64,000 bases of DNA from Dyella lutea (GTDB lineage Bacteria > Pseudomonadota > Gammaproteobacteria > Xanthomonadales > Rhodanobacteraceae), in the NCBI RefSeq assembly GCF_024158035.1, contig NZ_JAMZEK010000004.1, forward strand, positions 62,001-126,000, given 5' to 3'. This document shows positions 19,280-28,659 of this stretch, piece by piece (positions within the stretch are counted from its first letter, which is position 1; each line of letters starts with the position of its first letter). The notes below the pieces were generated by a model. It was not told the DNA's origin. It did not search any database and saw nothing but the letters and a program-made list of their open reading frames with translations. The translations under genes and the position numbers were made by a program.

Positions 19280-20772
19280 CTTGACGGTTTCGTCTTCGGC
19301 GCAACGGCCACGCTGCGCCACAGGTGCATCACCGCGTAGGCGCGCCAGGGGCGCCATGCCTCGGCGCGCTGTTCCATCGCCCGTGTGCTCAGCGCCTCGC
19401 CATCGGGGGCGGCCGCGCGGCGCAGGATCAGGTCCGCCGCGGGGAACGCATCCGGATGGCTCAAGCCGCGCATTGCCATGTAGTGCGCGGTCCATGCACC
19501 GATGCCGGGGAGCGCCACCCAGCGTTCGACGAATGCGTCCAGCGGCTGTTCGGGGCGAAAGTCGATGCGGCCGTCCAGTAGCGCCTGCGCTACGCCACGG
19601 ATCGTCGCTGCGCGCGCCGTGGTGATGCCGAGCGCGCCGAGGTCCGCCTCGGCCAGCTGCGCGGTGGAGGGGAACAGCTTGGCCAGTCCCGGCCGCGGCG
19701 AGGCGGCCAGCGGCGTGCCGAAGCGCTCCACCACCCGTGCGGCCAGCGTGCGCGCCGCGGCCACGCTCACCTGTTGGCCGAGGATCGCGCGCACCGCGAT
19801 CTCGAAGCCGTCCCAGCCGCCGGGCAGGCGCTGCCCCGGGTGTTTCCTCGCCAGCGGGCCGAGCACCGCATCGCGGCGCAACGCGGCGGCGATCGCCTGC
19901 GGCGCGGCGTCCAGGTCGAACATGCGGCGCAGCCGCGTCACCACCGCCAGCAGTTCGCCCGGCGGCACCCCGTGCACCTCCAGCCGCAGCGCATGCTCGT
20001 CGCGTGCACCGGCGCTCACCCGCAGCCACGACGGCGCGGCCGGATCGCCGAACACGCGGCTGTAGCTGGCTTCGTCCACCGCCTCCACGCCGGGCAGCGC
20101 GCGGCCGCGCAGGAACGCCAGCAGCGCGGCGAAGTCGTACGGCGGGCGGTAGCCAAGCTTCAGCACCAGCGGTGCGCCGGCCGGTGCGCGCGGCAGCCGG
20201 CGCAGCTCGCGCGGGGCGATCCGGTTCGCCTGCGCGAACGCGGCGTTGAAGCGGCGCAGGCTGCCGAAGCCGGCCGCCATCGCCACCTCGGTCACCGGCA
20301 TCGCGGTCTCGGTCAGCAGCTGCTTGGCGAACAGCAGGCGGCGCGTGGTGTGCACGCGGATCGGCGGCACGCCGACATGCTCGACGAACAGCCGCCGCAG
20401 CTGCCGCGCGCCCAGGTCCAGCCGCGCCGCCAGCGTGTCCACCGAGCCGTGCTCCAGTTCGCCGTGCTCGATCAGCGTGAGTGCGCGCGCCACCGCATGC
20501 TCGCCGCGCTGCCAGACATCGTTGCCCGGCGCCAGCTCCGGCCGGCAGCGCAGGCAGGGCCGGAAGCCGTCCGCCTCGGCCGCGGCGGCGCTGGCGTAGT
20601 AGCGCACGTTCGCGGCCTTCGGCGCCGGCGCCGGGCACACCGGGCGGCAGTAGATGCGCGTACTGGTGACGGCGGTGAAGAACAGGCCGTCGAAGCGCGC
20701 GTCGCGGCTCAGTCGCGCCTGTTCGCAGGTGCGCGTGTCCAGCGGTCGCGGGAGCAGGGTGGAGGTGTCCAT
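19276..20772 (-). CDS. Ada zinc/AraC domain - AlkA 3-methyladenine glycosylase fusion
   Basis: A 498-residue protein. Residues about 25-90 are an Ada-type zinc domain with the four-cysteine pattern (YCRPVC and CLRC). Residues about 95-190 are an AraC helix-turn-helix, and about 210-490 an AlkA-like DNA glycosylase with [15 protein letters not shown] hairpin and catalytic aspartate in FPAADL. This combines methyl-phosphotriester sensing and transcription activation (Ada N-domain) with excision of alkylated bases. It overlaps ogt by four bases, so together they cover sensor, glycosylase and alkyltransferase functions. Such Ada-AlkA fusions are known in actinobacteria and proteobacteria. Confidence 0.9.
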   Translation of the reverse strand: MDTSTLLPRPLDTRTCEQARLSRDARFDGLFFTAVTSTRIYCRPVCPAPAPKAANVRYYASAAAAEADGFRPCLRCRPELAPGNDVWQRGEHAVARALTLIEHGELEHGSVDTLAARLDLGARQLRRLFVEHVGVPPIRVHTTRRLLFAKQLLTETAMPVTEVAMAAGFGSLRRFNAAFAQANRIAPRELRRLPRAPAGAPLVLKLGYRPPYDFAALLAFLRGRALPGVEAVDEASYSRVFGDPAAPSWLRVSAGARDEHALRLEVHGVPPGELLAVVTRLRRMFDLDAAPQAIAAALRRDAVLGPLARKHPGQRLPGGWDGFEIAVRAILGQQVSVAAARTLAARVVERFGTPLAASPRPGLAKLFPSTAQLAEADLGALGITTARAATIRGVAQALLDGRIDFRPEQPLDAFVERWVALPGIGAWTAHYMAMRGLSHPDAFPAADLILRRAAAPDGEALSTRAMEQRAEAWRPWRAYAVMHLWRSVAVAPKTKPSR

Positions 20773-20828
20773 GCCGGCAGGCTAGCACCGCGTCCGCGTT
20801 GGAACTCGCCGTTTTCGGACATCAATGC

Positions 20829-21323
20829 TCAGCGCGATTCGGGGCAGGGAGCGTCGCGGTGCCGGTCGAACGCGGCGAGTGCCGCGGCGTCGGCCGGGCG
20901 CCCTTCGTCGCCGCCGTCGAACTGCACCCGCCACGCGCCGTCGCGACCCCGACGCCACGTGGTCGCGAAGCGACCGATCACGGTGTGCGCCTGGCCGTCC
21001 TTGCCCGTCGCTGTCATCACGTACGGGCCGCTCGACAGCGCCAGCCGGCCATCCGCGCTCGTCACCACCTGCGCCGGCTGCCAGTCCAGCTGCAGCGCCT
21101 TGCCGTCGATGACCGCCTGCCAGGCCGGCAGGATCGCGGCCGGACCGTGCAGCGGGTGTTCGCCGTTCGCGTCGAACACTGCGTCCGCGGCGAGGAAGCC
21201 GCGGAATGCCGTCGCATCATGCTCGCGCACGCTGCGCGCGAACGCCTGTTCGCGCTGCCACACCTGGCAGGTCGGCGACGGCGCGGCGGTCGAAGTGATC
21301 AACAGGGCAGCGAGCAGGATCAT
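20829..21323 (-). CDS. secreted SnoaL/DUF4440-like protein
   Basis: A 164-residue protein with a short signal peptide (MILLAALLITSTAA). The NTF2-like domain looks like the DUF4440/SgcJ group: WQREQAFARSVREHDATAFRGFLAADAVF, with a later YVMTATGKDGQ strand. These domains are usually small-molecule binding or of unknown role. GGAGC nine bases upstream supports the start at 21323; a start 12 codons earlier is less likely because it pushes the signal inward. Confidence 0.72.
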   Translation of the reverse strand: MILLAALLITSTAAPSPTCQVWQREQAFARSVREHDATAFRGFLAADAVFDANGEHPLHGPAAILPAWQAVIDGKALQLDWQPAQVVTSADGRLALSSGPYVMTATGKDGQAHTVIGRFATTWRRGRDGAWRVQFDGGDEGRPADAAALAAFDRHRDAPCPESR

Positions 21324-21405
21324 CGATGGCGCTCCGGCAGCGGGTGTGCGGTGGAGCATCCGGTCGGCGCCTGGCCTCCGCCAGTGCCGCTCGTCCCGGG
21401 TGATC

Positions 21406-21840
21406 TCAGGCGTCGATCGCCGCGTCGCGGGTCTCGTTGTCCGGGAATGCCATGAACACGAAGAACGGCACGCCGCGCGCATGCCAGGCGCGCGCCATCT
21501 CCTCCAGCGCGCGGCGGCTCGCGGCATACGCATCCGGGGACGCACGGCAGAACGTCACCGCGTGGTCGAACAGCAGCACGCGACCGGCGCCCTCGTCGGC
21601 GCGCAGCGCCGCATCGAGCTGTGCCCACGAGCCGGCGGCCGCGGGCGGCAGGCCGGCCTGCGCCGCGATGCGCTCCAGCGCGGCGGCCTCGTTGCCGCAG
21701 TCCGCCAGGTCGATGCGCGCCAATTGGAGCCCCGCGCGCTGCGCGTCGCCCACCAGCGTGACCGGGTCGTCCGGGTCCACCCGGTACACCCCGTCGCGTC
21801 CGGCATCGTGCAGGTCGATGCCCAGCACCCTGGTCGTCAT
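21406..21840 (-). CDS. barstar-like protein
   Basis: A 144-residue protein that by eye resembles the barstar fold. It has a strand with ARIDLADCGN, a helix, then GLPPAAAGSWAQLDAAL in the place of barstar's yFGxNWDALxDCL. A hydrophobic strand VLLFDHA, a long helix and a final FFVFMAF strand follow. The usual Asn-Trp-Asp contact is reduced to SWAQLD, so ribonuclease binding is uncertain. GAGGAGAT precedes the ATG. No barnase-type ribonuclease gene is nearby. The alternative is an unrelated small alpha/beta protein. Confidence 0.55.
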   Translation of the reverse strand: MTTRVLGIDLHDAGRDGVYRVDPDDPVTLVGDAQRAGLQLARIDLADCGNEAAALERIAAQAGLPPAAAGSWAQLDAALRADEGAGRVLLFDHAVTFCRASPDAYAASRRALEEMARAWHARGVPFFVFMAFPDNETRDAAIDA

Positions 21841-21912
21841 GGCGATCTCCTCGGCTGGTGGCCTGGCGATGATGCCTCCGCGTGCGGCCGGCCGCCAAGC
21901 CGCGGCGCAGCG

Positions 21913-22371
21913 CTACAGCGCGTCCGCGTCGAGCAGGCGCGGGCCGCTGCCGTCTTCGCTGAGCCGGTCGCCTGCATTGCGCAGCGGACATTTCTTCAAC
22001 GACAGGCAGCCGCAGCCGATGCAGCCGGTGAGTTCGTCGCGCAGTTGCGTGAGCCGCGCGATGCGCTCGTCCAGTTCCGCGCGCCAGTGGCTGGACAGCA
22101 GCTTCCAGTCCGCCACGGTCGGCGTGCGCTCGTCGGGCAGTTCGGCCAGTGCCGCTGCGATCGAGGCCAGCGGCAGCCCGGTGCGGTTCGCCACCCGGAT
22201 CACCGCCAGCCGCCGCAGCACGTCGCGTCGGTAGCGCCGCTGGTTGCCGGCGTTGCGCCAGCTGCGGATCAGCCCCTTGGTCTCGTAGAAGTGGATCGCC
22301 GACACGCTCAGGCCGCTGCGCGCGGCCACCTGGCCCACGCTCAGCGCCGGGACATCCGATGCCTTGCCCAT
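21913..22371 (-). CDS. soxR: redox-sensitive transcriptional activator SoxR
   Basis: A 152-residue MerR-family regulator. The N-terminal winged helix has [26 protein letters not shown], followed by a dimerisation helix. The C-terminal [2Fe-2S] cysteine cluster [12 protein letters not shown] is diagnostic of SoxR. SoxR distorts the promoter when its cluster is oxidised by redox-cycling agents or superoxide. A near-perfect SoxR box lies seven bases upstream of its start codon and overlaps a divergent promoter, so it should control the gene at 22465 and possibly itself. Confidence 0.93.
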   Translation of the reverse strand: MGKASDVPALSVGQVAARSGLSVSAIHFYETKGLIRSWRNAGNQRRYRRDVLRRLAVIRVANRTGLPLASIAAALAELPDERTPTVADWKLLSSHWRAELDERIARLTQLRDELTGCIGCGCLSLKKCPLRNAGDRLSEDGSGPRLLDADAL

Positions 22372-22373
22372 GC

Positions 22374-22404
22374 TTGACCTCAAGTTAAGTTGAGGTCTTA
22401 CCGT
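22374..22404 (+). promoter_or_regulatory. SoxR box within a 19-bp-spaced promoter
   Basis: CCTCAAGTTAAGTTGAGG at 22378-22395 differs by one base from the dyad of the E. coli soxS promoter as I recall it. TTGACC (22374-22379) and TACCGT (22399-22404) flank a 19-base spacer, the unusual spacing that MerR-family activators need. The promoter points right, towards the gene at 22465. The -10 is weak, as expected for an activated promoter. Confidence 0.82.
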
Positions 22405-22464
22405 GCCCGATGCCGCGCGTGCCGACAAGCCGCGCGTTTCCCGCTCCCCATCGAGGCACGATCC

Positions 22465-22836
22465 ATGACCACGCAAGTCGCTTCCGCTCCGCTGCCCACG
22501 CTGATGCAGCGCCTCGCTGCCGCCTTCCGTCCGATGCACGCGCGCGGCGCGCTGTTCGCCGGCCCCGCACATCCGCCAGCCGGACCGGGCGCCGCCGCGC
22601 CGCGCACCTCCGCACCGCAGCTCGATCGCTTCGTCGCCCAGCTGCGCGAGCTGCTCGCCGCCACCGACGAAACCGCCCGCCGGCGCCTTGAGCGCGAAGT
22701 GCTGGAACTGGCCGCGCCGCTGCAGGCCGCCGGCGTGTTCGACCTGCTGCGCATCGCGCACGCACCGCTGGCCGCGATGGTCGCCGACCACCTCGCCGCA
22801 AGCGCCGGAGAGCCTCGCCACCCTGCGCTAGGATGA
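22465..22836 (+). CDS. hypothetical protein, candidate SoxR target
   Basis: A 123-residue protein with no domain I recognise. The first 50 residues are Ala/Pro-rich. Residues about 50-115 form helices, with [38 protein letters not shown] split over two amphipathic segments. There is no signal peptide. GAGG lies eight bases before the ATG. It is the first gene behind the SoxR-box promoter, and its stop overlaps the next start (ATGA), so it may be the leading gene of a redox-induced operon. Confidence 0.65.
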   Translation: MTTQVASAPLPTLMQRLAAAFRPMHARGALFAGPAHPPAGPGAAAPRTSAPQLDRFVAQLRELLAATDETARRRLEREVLELAAPLQAAGVFDLLRIAHAPLAAMVADHLAASAGEPRHPALG

Positions 22837-23525
22837 ACGCTTTCCCGCCACGGTCCGTGCCCATGTCGTCCGCCGCCACATCGCCCTCCCTGCCGCTCTC
22901 GCCCGACCGCGCTGGCAGCCGGGTCGACACCGTGGTGTTCGACCTCGGCGGCGTGCTGGTGGACTGGGATCCGCGCTACCTGTATCGCTCGCTGTTCGAC
23001 GACGAGGCGGCGATGGAGCGCTTCCTTTCCGAGGTGTGCACGCCGGCCTGGAACCTCGCGCAGGACGCCGGCCGGCCGTGGGCCGAGGCGGTGGCCGGCC
23101 TCAGCGCGGAACATCCCGGATACGCCGAACAGATCGCCGCCTACCGCGCGCGCTGGCTGGAGACGCTGCGCGGCCCGATCCAGCCCAGCGTGGACCTGCT
23201 CGCGCGGCTGCGTGACGAAGGCGTGCGGCTGTACGCGCTCACCAACTGGTCGCAGGAAACCTTTCCGCTGGCGCGCGAGCGCTTCGATTTCCTCGGCTGG
23301 TTCGAGGGCATCGTGGTGTCCGGCGAGGAAAAGCTGATCAAGCCCGATCCCGAGATCTTCCACCGCCTGATCCGCCGCTACGCGATCGAGCCGGCGCGCA
23401 CGCTGTACATCGACGACTCGCTGAAGAATGTCGCCGCCGCCGAGGCGCTCGGCATGCATGGCTGGCACTTCCAGGGTGTGGACGGCCTGCGCAATCGCAT
23501 GCAGTCGCTCGGCCTGCCGGTGTAG
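22833..23525 (+). CDS. HAD-superfamily hydrolase (HAD-IA)
   Basis: A 230-residue haloacid-dehalogenase-like hydrolase. Motif I is FDLGGVLVDWD with the nucleophilic aspartate, motif II YALTNW, motif III the lysine in EKLIKPDP, and motif IV YIDDSLKN. These enzymes are usually small-molecule phosphatases; the closest type by eye is YihX/phosphoglycolate-phosphatase-like. The ATG at 22833 overlaps the preceding stop and suggests coupling; an ATG at 22863 is an alternative closer to the conserved domain. Confidence 0.87.
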   Translation: MNAFPPRSVPMSSAATSPSLPLSPDRAGSRVDTVVFDLGGVLVDWDPRYLYRSLFDDEAAMERFLSEVCTPAWNLAQDAGRPWAEAVAGLSAEHPGYAEQIAAYRARWLETLRGPIQPSVDLLARLRDEGVRLYALTNWSQETFPLARERFDFLGWFEGIVVSGEEKLIKPDPEIFHRLIRRYAIEPARTLYIDDSLKNVAAAEALGMHGWHFQGVDGLRNRMQSLGLPV

Positions 23526-23616
23526 CGCCCGCCGCCGTGCCCGCCCTTGGGGCCGGACGCGGCATCGGTAATCATGTTGCGCGGGGCCGGCGCGGTGCCG
23601 GCCAGGAGATGTCTGC

Positions 23617-24048
23617 ATGGTCGATGCATCCGAAAGCCCGCTGCCGCGCGGCATGCCCGCACTGGGCTGGAGCGGCGTGCTGCCGTTCGCCGGCGCGCTG
23701 CTCGCCGCGTTCGCGTGGCCGGCGTGGAGCGGTTTCGCCGCCGCCGTGTTCGTGTCCTACGGGGCGGTGATCCTCAGCTTTCTCGGCGGTGCGCGCTGGG
23801 GCCGCGGCCTGGCCGGCGGCGTCGCGCCCGCGCGCTTCGTGGAGGCGGTGATGCCCAGCCTGATCGCCTTCGCCGCACTGTTGCTGCTGCACACGCCGCC
23901 CGCCGCGCTGGCGCTGCTCGCCGCCGGCTTCGCGATCTGGCTCGCCATCGACCTGCGCGACCCGCTGTGGCCGCCGGCCTACCGCCGCATGCGGCTGGGC
24001 ATCAGCGTGGTGGTGCTGGCGCTGCACGCGGGGTGGCTGCTGGTCTGA
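23617..24048 (+). CDS. DUF3429 membrane protein
   Basis: A 143-residue protein with about four to five hydrophobic segments and the conserved FVSYGAVILSFLGGARWG stretch of the DUF3429 family, whose function is unknown. CCAGGAG lies 10 bases before the ATG. It ends four bases before the stop of the convergent chrA gene. Confidence 0.82.
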   Translation: MVDASESPLPRGMPALGWSGVLPFAGALLAAFAWPAWSGFAAAVFVSYGAVILSFLGGARWGRGLAGGVAPARFVEAVMPSLIAFAALLLLHTPPAALALLAAGFAIWLAIDLRDPLWPPAYRRMRLGISVVVLALHAGWLLV

Positions 24049-24052
24049 AAGC

Positions 24053-25240
24053 TCAGGCCAGCGCCACGCCCAGCGTGGTGGCCACGCACCACGCCACCAC
24101 CGCCAGCGGCGGCCAGCGCCGCGCCAGCATCAGCACGCCGATCGCGGCGATCACCCAATCAAGCGGCGCATGCAGCGCGCTGGTCGCCACCGGGGTCACC
24201 AGCGCCGCGGCCAGCAGCCCGACCACCACCGCATTCACCCCGGCCAGCGCGCGTGCCGCGCCGGCGCGCTGGGCCAGCACCCGCCAGAACGGCAGCACGC
24301 CGGCCACCAGCAGCAGGCCCGGGCCGAAGATCGCCAGCACCGCCACCATCGCGCCGAGCGCGCCGCCCATGCCGTCCGGCAGGCGCGTGCCGAGGAAGGC
24401 CGCCAGCGAGAACATCGGCCCCGGCACTGCCTGGGCTGCGCCGTAGCCGGTGAGGAAGCTGTCGTTGTCCAGCCAGCCCGGGTCGACCACCGAGGCCTTC
24501 AGCAGCGGCAGCACCACGTGGCCGCCGCCGAACACCAGCGCGCCGGTGCGGTAGAACGCCGCCGCCACCTGGCCCAGCGGCGGCATGCCCGGCGCGAACG
24601 CCACGCCCAGCCCCAGCGCGAACAGGCCAATCAGCATCACGCCGGTGCCGTGCCCGTAGCCCAGCGCGAAGGTCTCGCCCCGGCGCGCCATTACCCCGCG
24701 GCACAACCACGGGCCGAGCAGCGCACCGCCGGCCACCAGCACCAGCTGCATCCACGGCACGCCGAGGACGAGCATCGCGAGCGCCGCCAGCAGCGCCATC
24801 GCACGCCGTGTCCAGTCCGGCGTCAACGTGCGCGCCATGCCGTACACGCCATAGGCCACCACCGCCACCGCCACCAGCTTCAGCCCGTGCACCAGCGCGT
24901 GTCCCCACACGCCGTCCAGCGCGCGGCTGGCCAGTGCAAAGCCGAACATCAGCAGCGCCGAGGGCAGGGTGAATGCCGCAAACGCGGCCAGCCCGCCGAG
25001 CCAGCCCGCGCGCAGCAGGCCGATGGAAAACCCCAGCTGGCTGCTCGCCGGGCCGGGCAGGAACTGGCTCAGCGCCAGCAACTGGCCGAAGTGCTCCTCG
25101 TCCAGCCAGCGCCGCCGCTCCACGAAGGCCCGGCGGAAATAGCCGATGTGCGCCACCGGTCCGCCGAACGAGGTCAGCCCAAGCAGCAGGAATGCTGCGG
25201 CCACCTCGCCCGCGCGGCCGCGCGTCGACGCCTCGCTCAT
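24053..25240 (-). CDS. chrA: chromate transporter ChrA
   Basis: A 395-residue CHR-superfamily membrane protein with the two homologous halves of long-chain ChrA. The N-half has GLTSFGGPVAHIGYFRRAFVE split by polar positions and LALSQFLPGPASSQLGF. The C-half has a FYRTGALVFGGGHVVLPLL segment and AAQAVPGPMFSLAAFLG. ChrA effluxes chromate. Its start overlaps the stop of the upstream multicopper oxidase gene (ATGA), so expression is coupled, an unusual partner for chrA. Confidence 0.9.
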   Translation of the reverse strand: MSEASTRGRAGEVAAAFLLLGLTSFGGPVAHIGYFRRAFVERRRWLDEEHFGQLLALSQFLPGPASSQLGFSIGLLRAGWLGGLAAFAAFTLPSALLMFGFALASRALDGVWGHALVHGLKLVAVAVVAYGVYGMARTLTPDWTRRAMALLAALAMLVLGVPWMQLVLVAGGALLGPWLCRGVMARRGETFALGYGHGTGVMLIGLFALGLGVAFAPGMPPLGQVAAAFYRTGALVFGGGHVVLPLLKASVVDPGWLDNDSFLTGYGAAQAVPGPMFSLAAFLGTRLPDGMGGALGAMVAVLAIFGPGLLLVAGVLPFWRVLAQRAGAARALAGVNAVVVGLLAAALVTPVATSALHAPLDWVIAAIGVLMLARRWPPLAVVAWCVATTLGVALA

Positions 25241-26721
25241 GCGCAGTCGAACAGGGCCATGAAGCCAAAATCCATGTGCAGCTGCATGTGGCAGTGGAAC
25301 AGCGACAGCCCGCGCTGGTCGGCGGTGAAATCCACCTCCATCGTCTGGTAGCCGCCGAGCATTGCCACGTCCTTGTGCAGCCCGGCCGTGGGCTGGCCGG
25401 CGAGGCGGGTGATCTCGAACGTGTGGCGGTGCAGGTGCATCGGGTGGATGTCGTCGCTCGCGTTGTGCATGCGCAGGCGGTAGCGCTTGCCGTGCGCCAG
25501 CGCGAAGCGCGGGGTGCCGGCACGCATGTCGAACGCCTGGTCGTTGATCGTCCAGCGGTTGAAGCCGCCGGCCGCCGCGTTCTGCTTGGCGAACGTCATC
25601 TCGATCACTTCGTTGGGCTTGGCAGCCACCGCGCCGGGCAGGGTGAAGAGGCGGTAGTCCCAACCGAACGGCGGCGGTGCCTCCCAGCGCGGCGCGCCGT
25701 GCTGGCCGGCGTACTCCACCACGATGCCCATGCCGCGAGAGCGGTCGTCGTCGGCCAGGTCGCCCATCACCCACACGCCGGGGCGGTCCATCTCCACGAT
25801 CGCGCTGATCCGCTCGGCGGTGCCCAACCACAGCACCGGCACGCGGGTCGGCTTCGGCACCGGGTTGCCGTCCATCGCCACCACGGTGAACGTGTGGCCG
25901 GGCAAGGCCAGGCTGCGCAGCTCCGTGGCGCTGCCATTGAGCACGTGGAACAGCACGCGCTCGCCCGCCTTCACGCGCACCGGCTCGCCGTGGCCGAGCA
26001 TGCGCCCGTTGATCGCGAACGCCTGGTAGCCCACCTCGTAGCCATGCTTGTCGCCGCGCCCCAGCGAGGCCTGCATCGCCTGTTCGCCACGCGCCTTCAG
26101 CGCTGCTTCCACGGTGTCCGGGCGCAGGAAATCCATCGCCATGTCGCCGCCCTGGCTGAAGAACGGGTCGAACTCCTTCAGCGTCAGGAACACCTCGCGG
26201 TCGTACGCGCCCGGCTCGTGCCGGGGCTCGATGTACACCGGTCCCACCAGCCCGCTGTACTGGCCGCGGGAGAGGTCGTCACCGGCCCTGACATGCGTGT
26301 GATAGAAGCGGAACCCGGCCGGTCCCGGCACGAAGCTCAAGCGCCGCATGCCGTGCGGCGGAATGTACGGCGTGCCTTCCTCCGCTGCGCCGTCCACCGC
26401 CACCGGCAGGAACTGGCCATGCCAGTGCAGCTGCTCCGGCACGTCGGTGTCGTTGTGCACGTCCACCACCACCCGCCGCCCCTCGCGAAAGCGCAGCAGC
26501 GGGCCGGGCACGCTGCCGTTGTAGGTGGTGGTGGAGACGATGTGGTCCGGCGCCAGCTCCACCAGGCTGCGGGCGATGCGCAGGGTGTAGTCGGCGGGTA
26601 TGGCCAGCTCGGCCGCCATGCGAGTGGCGTCGCTGACGCCGGGCCAGGCCAGTCCACCCGTACCGGCGGCCAGCGCACCAAGCCCGGAGAGCTTGAGAAA
26701 GTCACGTCGGTCCAGCGGCAT
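25237..26721 (-). CDS. Tat-exported multicopper oxidase
   Basis: A 494-residue copper oxidase with a twin-arginine signal (RRDFLK at residues 5-10). All four copper-binding segments are visible: HWHG near residue 98, HTH near 140, HPMHLHRH near 434, and HCHMQLHMDFGFM near 480. The order fits a three-cupredoxin-domain laccase/CueO-type enzyme that oxidises substrates such as Cu(I) or phenols and reduces oxygen to water. There is no Met-rich insert of the CueO kind. GGGAGACC precedes the start. It is coupled by overlap to chrA. Confidence 0.9.
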   Translation of the reverse strand: MPLDRRDFLKLSGLGALAAGTGGLAWPGVSDATRMAAELAIPADYTLRIARSLVELAPDHIVSTTTYNGSVPGPLLRFREGRRVVVDVHNDTDVPEQLHWHGQFLPVAVDGAAEEGTPYIPPHGMRRLSFVPGPAGFRFYHTHVRAGDDLSRGQYSGLVGPVYIEPRHEPGAYDREVFLTLKEFDPFFSQGGDMAMDFLRPDTVEAALKARGEQAMQASLGRGDKHGYEVGYQAFAINGRMLGHGEPVRVKAGERVLFHVLNGSATELRSLALPGHTFTVVAMDGNPVPKPTRVPVLWLGTAERISAIVEMDRPGVWVMGDLADDDRSRGMGIVVEYAGQHGAPRWEAPPPFGWDYRLFTLPGAVAAKPNEVIEMTFAKQNAAAGGFNRWTINDQAFDMRAGTPRFALAHGKRYRLRMHNASDDIHPMHLHRHTFEITRLAGQPTAGLHKDVAMLGGYQTMEVDFTADQRGLSLFHCHMQLHMDFGFMALFDCA

Positions 26722-26877
26722 GGCGGTCTCCCGTGGCGGTCATGGCGAAGCCTAGCGGCGCGTTCCGGTGCCGCCTATCCGCAGGTTCTTTCGTGGCCGC
26801 GTGCCCGCGCCGGGCAGAGTCATCCGGGAGGCTGGCGGCTCTGCTATGTTCGGGTGCGGGATCACGGGGGCGTTCTC

Positions 26878-28572
26878 ATGGAGAGGAACCATCAGTTGCT
26901 GGCCGCGGGCGCGGTGGCGTTGCTCGGCGCCATGGCCGTCACCGCCTATTGCTGGACCCACCGGCATCCTCCGCTGGCCGAGGCCGCCGCACGGATCGCT
27001 GCAGACCCGGCGAAGTCCTCCACGGTGGCGAAGCCCGCCAACGCGGAGGCAACCACGGCGCACGTGTTTACCCAGGCCGAGCTGCAGGCGTTCCTCGCCG
27101 CGGCGACGAAGGCCGAGAGCATCGACGATCCGCTCAAGCGCTGTCTCGCCTATCCCGATCCGCCCGCCAGTCACTGGAGCCCGGCCGCGGTGCAGGCGTA
27201 CTGCCGCTACCGCACCCAGCCCATCGTCACGCTGGCGCAGGCGCGCGACCTGATCGAGCACGGCAAGGCCGCCGAGCTGGACCGCCTGCTCGGCGAGGCG
27301 TTGCACGCTCAGCTCACCCAGCCCGACGCGCGCGGCCGGCTGGATCGCACCTTCTTCGCCGATTTCGACGACGGCTCGCTCGATCTGCGCTACCTGCTCG
27401 ACGCCTGGAAGCGCGCCTCGCCTGACAGCGCCTTCGCACTCGCCGCCAGCGGCTTCGCCTACGTGCAGATGGCGGTGGCGGCGCGCGGCGTGGACTACGC
27501 CAGCAAGACCCCGCAGGACGCCATGGAGTCGATGCATCGCCTGATGCAGCAGGCGGACGCCGACCTGCAGGCGGCACGCCAGCGCGAGCCGCGCATCACG
27601 CCGATCTACATCGCCATGCTGCAGGCCGGCGGCTACGACTTCGGACCGAGCTACGCGACCCGGGCGCTGCACGAGGGCCTGCAGCAGGATCCGGCCGACT
27701 TCGCGATCCACGCGCAATACGTATGGCTGTCGCAGCCGCAGTGGTTCGGCAGCCTGGACGTCATGCAGCACGCGATCGACGAGGGCCTGCAGCAGGCCGC
27801 AAAGAATCCGCTGCTGCTGCTCGACAAGAACAAGGCGGCCGGCTTCCGGGCCAACATCGAAAACTGGCGCGACCAGCCGGTGCACGTGGCGGACTTCCCC
27901 GCGGTGCTCGACGAGGCGGCCGACGCCGGCTCGCTCAGCGCGGCGGGCAACACCGCGGCCGCGCATCGGCAGTTCATCATTGCCGCGATCTACCTCTCCG
28001 AGTCCGTGCGCTTCAACCCGGACGCCTTCAGCGACCGCAGCCGGCTGGCAAGGCTGGTGTCGGCCGAAGGCCAGCCCCGCCTGCTGATGCTGCATGCGCG
28101 GCAACTGGTTGCCCAGCGCCCGGACGATCCTGACGCGCTGGGCCTGCGCGGACTGGCGTCGCTGCAGCAGGGCGACGTGCCCGCCGGGCGCGCCGACCTT
28201 GCCGCGGCGCTGGAGAAAAGCCCGGACAACCCCGCCGTGCTGTCGCTGCTCGCCCGCGTCTACACCTACTCCACGCACGAATGGGACAAGGCCTGGACCC
28301 TTTCCAGCCGACTCATCGCCGACTATCCCCAGCTCCCCGACGGCTGGCGCATGCGCGCGAGCATCCAGCTGCACCAGCCGCGCGCCGGCCTGGACGACAC
28401 GCTGCACTATTTCATCCTGCACTTCGGCAACGATCCGCGGCAGCGCAGCGTGGTGCGCGAGATGGAGCGCATGCTCGAAGCGGAGGCCAAGGGCGGCGAC
28501 GATCCGCTGGCGCCGTTCCGCGGGCCGCGGTCGGTGCCCGCCCGGCCGGTGTCACATCCGGCGACCCGCTGA
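26878..28572 (+). CDS. DUF4034-like helical-repeat protein with N-terminal anchor
   Basis: A 564-residue protein with one N-terminal hydrophobic segment (residues about 7-24, possibly an uncleaved anchor). A long alpha-helical region follows with TPR-like elements, e.g. ALGLRGLASLQQGDVPAGRADLAAAL and later repeats. It resembles the DUF4034 group, of unknown function; this is a visual judgement. The start at 26878 is the ATG just before the hydrophobic segment, with a GGGGG stretch upstream. No close partner gene. Confidence 0.7.
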   Translation: MERNHQLLAAGAVALLGAMAVTAYCWTHRHPPLAEAAARIAADPAKSSTVAKPANAEATTAHVFTQAELQAFLAAATKAESIDDPLKRCLAYPDPPASHWSPAAVQAYCRYRTQPIVTLAQARDLIEHGKAAELDRLLGEALHAQLTQPDARGRLDRTFFADFDDGSLDLRYLLDAWKRASPDSAFALAASGFAYVQMAVAARGVDYASKTPQDAMESMHRLMQQADADLQAARQREPRITPIYIAMLQAGGYDFGPSYATRALHEGLQQDPADFAIHAQYVWLSQPQWFGSLDVMQHAIDEGLQQAAKNPLLLLDKNKAAGFRANIENWRDQPVHVADFPAVLDEAADAGSLSAAGNTAAAHRQFIIAAIYLSESVRFNPDAFSDRSRLARLVSAEGQPRLLMLHARQLVAQRPDDPDALGLRGLASLQQGDVPAGRADLAAALEKSPDNPAVLSLLARVYTYSTHEWDKAWTLSSRLIADYPQLPDGWRMRASIQLHQPRAGLDDTLHYFILHFGNDPRQRSVVREMERMLEAEAKGGDDPLAPFRGPRSVPARPVSHPATR

Positions 28573-28659
28573 TCCGGCGGCGGGCCGCCGATATCCGGGA
28601 TGAAGCCCACGACGAGACACCACAGGCCATCATCCCTTGGTCCACATGGAGGCAACACC

